Origin: Tillandsia leiboldiana
Lineage: Eukaryota; Streptophyta; Magnoliopsida; Poales; Bromeliaceae
NCBI GenBank assembly: GCA_029204045.2
Contig: CM055071.1
Location: 23,979,693 to 24,043,692, forward strand
Direction of reading: 5' to 3'
DNA: 64,000 bases
The first letter of the stretch is position 1, and each line of letters opens with the position of its first letter. The translations under genes were made by a program, and so were the position numbers. The notes under the pieces are model-generated. The model did no database searches, had not been told where the DNA came from, and saw only the letters and a program-made list of their open reading frames with translations. Below, piece after piece: positions 57,219-64,000 of this stretch.

Positions 57219-58739
57219 AGTCAACTTTGCGACAATGGTTTTTCAGTTAACTTTTCATCTGTTGAATGTGTTGTAACTGATAAGGACCATGTCTTCTTTT
57301 TAAATGGGGTTAGATCTGAAAACAATTGCTATGTTGTTCCTAATAAAATTTCAGAAAAATGTAATCTAGTTTCTTTGATTAATGAAACAATTTGGCATGA
57401 AAGGCTAGGTCACATAAATTTTAAGGAACTTGCTAGAATTTCAAACAAGGACGTGGTCAAGGGGGTTCCAAAACTTTTATTTAAACAAAACATTGTGTGT
57501 GGTGGTTGCCAAAAGGGAAAACAGTCCAGGACTGCACACAAGAACTTGAACCACGTTGGTACAAAACGGCCTTTGGAACTTTTACACATGGATTTAATGG
57601 GGCCAACTCGTCAACCATCTTTGGGAGGTAAATGGTATATTTTCTTGATGATTGATGATTTCTCTCGATATTCTTGCGTAGCATTTTTAAAAGAGAAAGC
57701 TGATACTTTTGATTCTTTTCACGAGATTTGCCTTCGTATTATGATTGAAAAGAATGAAAAGATCATTCGTGTTAGAAGTGATAGAGGTGGAGAATTCGTT
57801 AACTCTAAATTCATTGACTTTTGCACTTCAAACGGTATTAAGCATGAATTCTCTGCACCCTATACACCTCAACAGAATGGTGTTGTCGAGCGCAAAAACA
57901 GGGTTGTTCAAGAGATGGCACGTGTTATGCTTCACAGCCGGAATTTACCGCTACATTTTTGGGCTGAAGCTGTGAACACTTCAATCTATGTAATTAATCG
58001 AGTTTATTTGTGCCCGGGAACGTTAAATACACCATATGAACTATGGTGTGGTAGAAAACCCAACATCAAATATTTTCGCATCTTCGGGAGTCGGTGTTAC
58101 ATTTTACGTGACCGTGAAAATCTTGGAAAGTTTGACTCTCGAAGTGACGAAGGGATATTCTTGGGGTATTCTACAAATAGTAGAGCATATCGAGTATTTA
58201 ACTTGGAATCTAAGACGATCGTAGAATCTATAAATGTTAAAGTAGATGAAGCTTTTCACTTTGGATCTGGAAAATCTACCCTCGATATCTCTCTAGATGA
58301 TGATTCACCTGCCATTGCATCTTCTCATAATAATACTTCCAATATTAATGATGCATCTAATGGTTATTCAAGTTTATCTGATGTGCAGGAATCATCTCAT
58401 ATACCTCCGAGTACTCCATTTCAAAAAACGTTACGAATCTCCAAGGATCATCCGGAATCGAATATTATTGGAGATCCACAAGAAGGAGTTAGAACTCGGA
58501 GGCAGTTGGTTTGTGGATTCGCTTGCTATGTATCTTTAATCGAACCAAAGAACATAGATAAAGCTCTTCAGGATGACTACTGGATTAAAGCAATGCAGGA
58601 AGAGCTCCATCAATTTGAGCGAAACAAAGTCTGGGAATTAACAAAGCCTCCAAAGCAACATAATGTGATAGGTACCAAATGGATTTTCAAGAACAAGAAA
58701 AATGAGGATGTACTATCATCAGGAACAAGGTACGATTAG
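57219..58739 (+). pseudogene. Integrase of copia G (pre-integrase zinc region, DDE core), disrupted by H
   Basis: The integrase inserts the cDNA into the genome. The GAG-pre-integrase region (IWHERLGHINFKEL...CGGCQKGKQSR) is at about 57390-57535. The DDE core shows D in HMDLMGP (57591), D in RSDRGGEF (57780) and E in VVERKN (57888). The C-terminal region carries GKFDSRSDEGIFLGYS. The conserved start of the RT region (LQDDYWIKAMQEELHQFERN and WELTKPP) follows in the same frame until one missing base at about 58689 shifts it and a stop falls at 58737-58739. The upstream protease is missing. Confidence 0.92.
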
Positions 58740-60070
58740 TTGCTCAAGGCTACTCTCAAGTAGAAGGTATAGACTTTGATGAAACATTCGCCCCTGTAGC
58801 TAGACTCGAGTCCATTCGTATACTATTTGCTATTGCTTGTCATTTTAAAATCAAATTATTTCAAATGGACGTTAAGAGCGCGTTTCTAAATGGGTTTTTA
58901 AATGAGGAAGTTTATGTGGCTCAACCGAAAGGTTTTGTAGACCATAAACAACCTAACCATGTTTTTCGTTTGAAAAAGGCTCTTTACGGTCTGAAACAAG
59001 CACCGCGAGCATGGTACGAAAGGTTGACAAAGCACCTTTTGGAGAAGGGCTATACTCGAGGGGGAGCTGACAGGACTCTCTTTGTGAAGCATTATCAAAG
59101 CAATTTCATTGTAGCACAAATCTATGTCGATGACATTGTATTTGGCGCAACAAGAGATAATGATGCTTCTAAATTCGCGGAGACCATGGAAAGCAAATTT
59201 GAGATGTCCATGATGGGCGAATTGACTTATTTCCTTGGATTGCAAATTAAACAAAATGATGAAGGTATTCACTTGAGTCAATCCAAGTATGCAATGGAGT
59301 TGGTTAAAAAGTTTGACTTAGAAAATTCGAAGGATTTTCCGACTCCAATGGGAACTAGCCACAAGGGACTTGGAAGTGATTCACAAAGTGAGAATGTAGA
59401 CGAGAAACTGTATCGAAGTATGATTGGAAGTCTACTTTACCTCACGGCTAGTCGCCCGGATATATCCTTTAGTGTTGGGATTTGCGCGAGATATCAATCA
59501 GCACCAAAGGAGGTTCACCTGAAAGCGGTGAAAAGGATCATCCGGTACATCAAAGGATCAATTAATTTCGGAATTTGGTATCCTATGGGAACTAGTTTGG
59601 ATATTGTTGGATACTCAGATGCCGATTGGGCAGGATCAGTGGATGATCGGAAAAGCACGAGTGGTGCATGCTTCTATCTTGGCCATTGCCTTGTTGCATG
59701 GCACAGTAAAAAGCAGAATTGCATAGCACTCTCGACTGCCGAAGCGGAATACATTTCAGCGGGTAGTTGTTCAACCCAACTCATTTGGATGAAAAGTGTG
59801 TTGAGCGACTTCCGGATTTCAGCATCTTCGGTAACAATTCTTTGTGACAACACAAGTGCAATTAACATTTCTAAAAACCCTGTGTTGCACTCTAGAACAA
59901 AACATATTGAACTTAGATATCATTTTCTTAGAGAGCTAGTTGAATCAAATACTCTTCAACTTTCATATATTTCAACTGAGGATCAATTAGCTGACATTTT
60001 AACAAAACCTTTGGATCAAAAACGTTTTATTCATTTGCGAAAAGCAATTGGAATGCTTTCCTTGAAATAA
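58690..60070 (+). pseudogene. Reverse transcriptase and RNase H of copia G
   Basis: After the frameshift at about 58689 the copia RT reads on: RLVAQGYSQVEGIDFDETF, VARLESIRILFA, QMDVKSAFLNGFLNEEVY, LKKALYGLKQAPRAWY and the catalytic YVDD at 59123-59134. RNase H follows at about 59600-60000, with GYSDADWAGSVDDRKSTSG, ALSTAEAEYISAG, CDNTSAI and the end DILTKPLDQKRF. The reported ATG at 58865 is internal; the domain starts upstream. The frame is open from about 58690 to 60070, so this part would be intact without the upstream shift. Confidence 0.93.
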
Positions 60071-61593
60071 ACTTCTTTTTGAAACCTTTGCTTAGGATAG
60101 GTTTTGTTTTTGTTGTGTTTTGTTCATTATCTATGTTTGTACATAGGACATTAATTGAGCATAGATCATAATTGACTTTAATTGCATCTTTTCGCACATT
60201 TAGAAATTTATTATGCTTTTGCCATCATAATATTTCACTGTTGCAATGATCATTTATGTTAATTAAATCATCTTCTAAGTGATCAAAGTCAATTTCTCTC
60301 TCAATGATCTCTTGGTATAGTCATTATCTTATTTGACTGTTTAGTCGAGTATGAAATCGAGATCAATTTTTGGTTGAATACTTTATATCTTAAATAATTG
60401 ATAGCCAATTGAGGGGGAGTCAAAGAAATGTAAAATGCTCAAAAGATGTGGAAAGAGTTACATCCCAATGAGGAGTGTGAAAACTACCACCACATGGAGG
60501 AAAGAGCTACCACCTCGGTCGTCCGAGTATTGTGTGCAGCTACCACATGTATACCAAGCATGGTTGTTCAATTTTTGATTAAGTAAAATGCATGTTGAAA
60601 TACTTGACTCCGTCAAATTTCAAGGTTGGTATAAGGTGAGATTTTAAAGAAAGATGCTCAAAGAGCCACTCTCTTCAACAGATTGTCTAGATAAATTATC
60701 TACCATATTTGGGATTTCAAACATCTATTGATCTTTGTATTTCATTTTCTTTACCGAATTGATGATTTGATAAAGGCATTACTCATAAGATCAAGTTAGA
60801 TGTAATTGAAAGTGTTCAACTTTAAGGGATTTAATTTTTGTAAATTCTCGTTTCATTTTTGAATATTATTGATAGATTTGGCATAATCTAATTCTTGTTG
60901 TATGAAACGATGATATTTGTTTAAAGTTGATACACAATTGTGCTTACATACTTTTTCTGGATCTTATGAAATTTTTCTAAATTTTTCTGAAGAAAAAGTT
61001 GGAGCCGATCCGGATCGGGCAAGCTGATCCGGATCCCGAACGCAGGCTTCTTCCTGCGGCTGGCCGATCCGGATCGAAATCTCGATCCGATCCGGATCAC
61101 GGCTAGGGTTTTAATAAGAACAAGAGGGTTTTGATTTCTTTTACCTTAATCTTTTGTTCTCAAGTCTCTAGAGCCTCTCTCTCTAGAACTATTGCACCTT
61201 GGAGCTTTCCAAACTCAAGTTCTTCGAATACAAGTAAGTTTTATTGATCAAAATCCCGTTTTTCACAATTTTTCTCTATTTTCTTCAAAACGTGATGAGA
61301 TTTTTCTATCTTTTTCGTTTTTGAATGGTTTTTGGTCAAATTTCTTTTGAAATAAGAACTCTGGGTAGATTAGTTTTGATTATATGCTAGGTATTCTCCT
61401 GATTAACGGATTTTTAGGCTTCGATTTCTAAAAATTTCGGTTTTAGGGCATATAATAAGGATTTTTGAAAATCATGCAATTGATCTATTTTTAAAAGTCC
61501 TTTTGCAAAACTAATTTGATTCTTAGTCTCTCTACATGATTATGATTGTTTGGGTACAATTTTTCAAATCTTTAAAAATTAACAATTTCTCAT
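60071..61593 (+). other. Spacer between pol and the third ORF of G
   Basis: Non-coding, AT-rich. Contains a polypurine-like GAGGGGGAG at 60411-60419, four ATCCGGATC palindromes (61015-61098), TAGGGTTTT and a pyrimidine-rich stretch (CTCTCTCTCT near 61175), a donor-like CAA|GTAAGT at 61234 and an acceptor-like CTTCACAG ending at 61617. Confidence 0.7.
61015..61098. promoter_or_regulatory. Internal cluster of four ATCCGGATC palindromes upstream of the third ORF
   Basis: Same palindrome as in the LTR promoter region, here inside the element and followed by TAGGGTTTT and a leader-like stretch. Candidate internal promoter or enhancer for the third ORF. Confidence 0.55.
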
Positions 61594-61617
61594 GTGTTCT
61601 TGAGTTGGTCTTCACAG

Positions 61618-63033
61618 GACTTCAATCTTCTTAAGGCATTTGGATCAGTGGAATTCTCATGGATCATTCTTTTGTTGGTCACAATAGTGCACACTCGGGC
61701 CACAAACAAATTAAAAAGAGCTAAGAAAACACAACAAAAAGGTGAGTTTCTTCTGATCAGTGACACAGAAGTGGAAGCAGACTGTCAAGAGGTAGATTGG
61801 ACTGAATTGACAGATGATGATGACTCATTGACTAAACAAAAGGCGTCTGATGGTTCAAAAGGAAAAGCTTCCGATGGATCAAAAGGAAAGGGACCCATGG
61901 ACAAAGGAAAAGCACCTATGGCTAAACCAACCATCTCTGTGAAAAGAAAACGAGTAACTAGACGCTTTGGACTACGACGAGACGCTGATATTAACACGCC
62001 GATAGTTCCTGACTCCCCGCCTCGCGTGGAAGGAGTGTTCGTCAGCATGGATCGCCTTCGAGCGTTTGAACGTCGTGAATGCATCGGTGAACGTCAGGTC
62101 AACATTGAAGCTCTCCGAAATCACTCACCTGAGTTTGGAACCTTGATTGAGCAAGCTAATCTCATCCAAGTCTGCCGATTCCCCGAACTACTTGGGTATT
62201 GTTTGTATCGTGTAAGAACCTTTTACACGAATGCAAGACATCTTCGAGAAGATGAAAATGGATCAATGCATTTCTATACAAATATCCAAGGGATGAAACT
62301 TAAAATCACTCCGCAGCTAATTGGCGAAGTCCTTGGAATGGAATCTAACACATCGGGACTCAACTTTTTGAAAGGAAGAAGTTTGACGAATGCCTTGTGG
62401 CGAACAGTGATAGATAAAATTTGTTTGGAAGGAACGAAATCAGCTAATGGTAAAAGTGTAAAATCCAAACATCTTCGACTGGAGTACCGATTTCTAAATT
62501 TCATCACGTGTTACAACATTCTACCTAACATGCAGACTAAGGTCGTGAGATGGGAGAGACTGCTGTTCCTATATCTCTTAGGTCATCCCTCTGAGGCTGT
62601 AGGATTGAACATGAATATCCCCTACATAATTTGGAATAGAATGTCAAGATATATTGTGCATCCTCATCCTTCTGAGCGACTTCCATTTCCGTTAATCATC
62701 ATGAGGATCTTACAAAAGTTTGACATTGATATAAGCTCGACATCTTATCAACACTGTTGGGGGATGATAGATGAGTCAATGATTGTGAAGTCACTTCACA
62801 AATTACCACATGTTACTCCGACACATTCCACTGGAAAGAAACCTTGTGTCGGCACCTCGGCCTCACCGTCCCAACAAGCATCAGAACAAAGGCGAATGTC
62901 TGAAGAACTCGAGATCATAACGGCATCCCAAATTACATTGACCAAGAAAGTAAATTCAATGAGGAAATTGATCAAGAACATGTTCACTAAGATGGGATAT
63001 AGTGCGTCTGAGGACTCAGACTCGGATAACTAA
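61618..63033 (+). CDS. Third ORF of G, plant-transposon-protein-like (PF20167-like), at env position
   Basis: About 470 codons open. From the N-terminus: a Lys-rich stretch, acidic DDDDS, SDGSKGK repeats, basic VKRKRVTRRFG (possible nuclear signal), then a folded part (LIQVCRFPELLGYCLYRV, RTFYTNARHL, MKLKITPQLIGEVLGM, WERLLFLYLLGHPSEAV), a Gln/Ser linker, a coiled-coil-like segment (SEELEIITASQITLTKK) and an acidic end SEDSDSDN. The FYTN...GMKLKITPQLIGEVLG pattern resembles the 'putative plant transposon protein' domain. No ATG opens this frame at its start. An ATG at 61659 in another frame (MDHSFVGHNSAHSGH) would join it after one extra base in an A run near 61715; the alternatives are Met at about 61897 or splicing from 61233 to 61618. 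Function unknown. Confidence 0.65.
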   Translation, partial: DFNLLKAFGSVEFSWIILLLVTIVHTRATNKLKRAKKTQQKGEFLLISDTEVEADCQEVDWTELTDDDDSLTKQKASDGSKGKASDGSKGKGPMDKGKAPMAKPTISVKRKRVTRRFGLRRDADINTPIVPDSPPRVEGVFVSMDRLRAFERRECIGERQVNIEALRNHSPEFGTLIEQANLIQVCRFPELLGYCLYRVRTFYTNARHLREDENGSMHFYTNIQGMKLKITPQLIGEVLGMESNTSGLNFLKGRSLTNALWRTVIDKICLEGTKSANGKSVKSKHLRLEYRFLNFITCYNILPNMQTKVVRWERLLFLYLLGHPSEAVGLNMNIPYIIWNRMSRYIVHPHPSERLPFPLIIMRILQKFDIDISSTSYQHCWGMIDESMIVKSLHKLPHVTPTHSTGKKPCVGTSASPSQQASEQRRMSEELEIITASQITLTKKVNSMRKLIKNMFTKMGYSASEDSDSDN

Positions 63034-63766
63034 GTTGTGCTTTAACAATTTTTGTGCAGATTTGTGCAGGCTTTTATCTTTTTAGATTTTAGTTCAGTTT
63101 TTAGGACTTACTCTTAGTTCTAGTTCTTACATTTTGGAACAATTTTTGATCTATTTAACTCTCCTTAAATTTTTGTAATTTTGGCTTTGTTTGTGACAAA
63201 AAGGGGGAGAGAGTTTAGAGAGAACTTGAACAATGATGATGTGAATGTGTGAACATCAAGGTAAGTATCACTTCAACTTTGACTTTGGTGAAGGGTAAGT
63301 ATCACAACTTTGATTTTTATCTTGTGATTTGTTGCATGTTCCTACTAACTATTCGACTAACTATTTGGACATGTATTATTACTAACAAGTTGTTTGATTA
63401 CTAACAAAGCAAAGTTATGACATTTGGAATTTTATTGCTTAGAAGATATGTCAATGTTTGATTGTGATCTTATTACATATCTGAATTACTCAATGTCATG
63501 GTGAGCATAAACTCTATCTCTGTTAGGTTTTGAATGCTAAATATTCTTGAGGTATCTAACGATCTCTTTTTGTCAAGAATGATTTCTTTGTGCAGAGAGT
63601 ACAGATGTCTAAGTCTAGAGTCTGTTTTAGGAGTTTATATCTCATGTTTTTAAATTTTTGGATCTCCATTGTAAATTTTTGTTGTATGGTGATAGCAACA
63701 AAAATATCTTTTTGAATTTTCTTTAGTGGATCTGTGTTTTGTCACGAAACCGCCAAAGGGGGAGAT
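63034..63766 (+). other. 3' non-coding region of G with two polypurine tracts
   Basis: AAAAAGGGGGAGAGAG at 63198-63213 and the terminal tract AAAGGGGGAGA at 63755-63765. It matches 1-774. No coding sequence is seen. Confidence 0.8.
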
Positions 63767-64000
63767 TGTTACGGAATTTGAGTTGGCGTAGTTTCGTGAA
63801 AGGTTCAAGTCTTGAAGATTGAAGGTGAAGAAGGTTGGATCATTTAACTCAATCTCAAGAAAGAAGAATTCAAAAGGATCAGGTATGTTTAACTAAAGAT
63901 TTTTGGTGATCTGAATACTTCTTGTAGTGTAGAAACACCTGGAAGAATTTTTAATTGCATAAAAATCAAAAACTGGTGTTCGGACATGTTCAGGATCCGG
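63767..64000 (+). mobile_element. Start of the 3' LTR of G
   Basis: TGTTACGGAATTTGAGTTGG as in the other copies. The window ends at the first ATCCGG of the palindrome cluster. Confidence 0.93.

Larger units (their letters stand above)
42503..64000 (+). mobile_element. Sirevirus-like Ty1/copia element G, 3' LTR incomplete
   Basis: Order: 5' LTR, primer binding site, gag, gap, then after CACTA element H integrase, RT, RNase H, a long spacer, a third ORF, polypurine tracts and the start of the 3' LTR. The copia order (integrase before RT), tRNA-Met primer, several polypurine tracts, GGGGGAG 3' ends and the extra post-pol ORF fit the Sirevirus group. The protease part of pol is not visible and would lie in the gap. 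It is inserted in the RT of C. Confidence 0.92.

Noticed and set aside
61594..61720. Apparent transmembrane segment (SWIILLLVTIV) suggesting an envelope protein
   Set aside because: The frame starts with GTG, not ATG, and the likely true start (ATG at 61659) reads this stretch in a different, hydrophilic frame. No signal peptide or glycoprotein features follow.

Overview
This window is plant nuclear DNA built almost entirely from nested transposable elements. I see no host protein gene, tRNA or rRNA gene that I can support. The evidence for a flowering plant is tRNA-iMet primer binding sites of plant LTR retrotransposons, chromovirus and Sirevirus-type proteins, a CACTA (En/Spm) element with plant-type intron splicing, and a hAT element made of the familiar plant motif GAGCCGAACACGAGC. 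Species is not identifiable by eye. There are two 100-N assembly gaps (14904-15003 and 45136-45235).

Layout. 1-2125: 3' end and 3' LTR of a Sirevirus-like Ty1/copia element. 2126-4778: remnant LTR (A) of a gypsy element, cut on its left by that copia LTR. 4866-17104: gypsy element B, bounded by a perfect GTGAA target duplication, with two near-identical LTRs around a decayed gag-pol; its 3' LTR carries an assembly duplication. 17105-19351: unclassified sequence. 19352-26459: 5' LTR and leader of gypsy element E, interrupted by a hAT element (22090-22960) and a solo LTR D (22971-25299). 26460-42502: gypsy element C, 5' LTR, gag/protease and start of RT, interrupted by chromovirus F (30322-42209, both LTRs present). 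42503-64000: a second Sirevirus-like copia element G, inserted in the RT of C, with gag, integrase, RT, RNase H, an extra third ORF and the start of its 3' LTR. G is interrupted by a CACTA element H that ends at 57218 and carries a TNPD-type transposase gene and a ten-exon second gene.

How the parts fit. The target duplications and interrupted reading frames give the nesting order: B inside the flank of A; hAT, D and C inside E; F and G inside C; H inside G. Most coding regions are damaged, many by single-base deletions that look as much like consensus errors of the assembly as like real mutations.

The most interesting signals are non-coding. Three gypsy families (B, E, F) share a leader hairpin between primer binding site and gag, with an identical inner stem and an outer stem that changes sequence while still pairing. 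In B and F its 8-base loop contains self-complementary CTGCAG, which is what a retroviral dimer initiation site looks like. Six gypsy LTRs share a donor, mini-exon, donor pattern (30, 42 or 51 nt mini-exon) near the LTR 3' end, and in four elements an acceptor-like CAG sits just before the gag ATG, so the hairpin would lie inside a predicted intron. Several of the same LTRs carry a GC-rich hairpin and arrays of CACGTG (ABRE/G-box) upstream of the TATA box. The copia G family carries clusters of the palindrome ATCCGGAT in its LTRs and again upstream of its third ORF. All of these are read from sequence only and are hypotheses.
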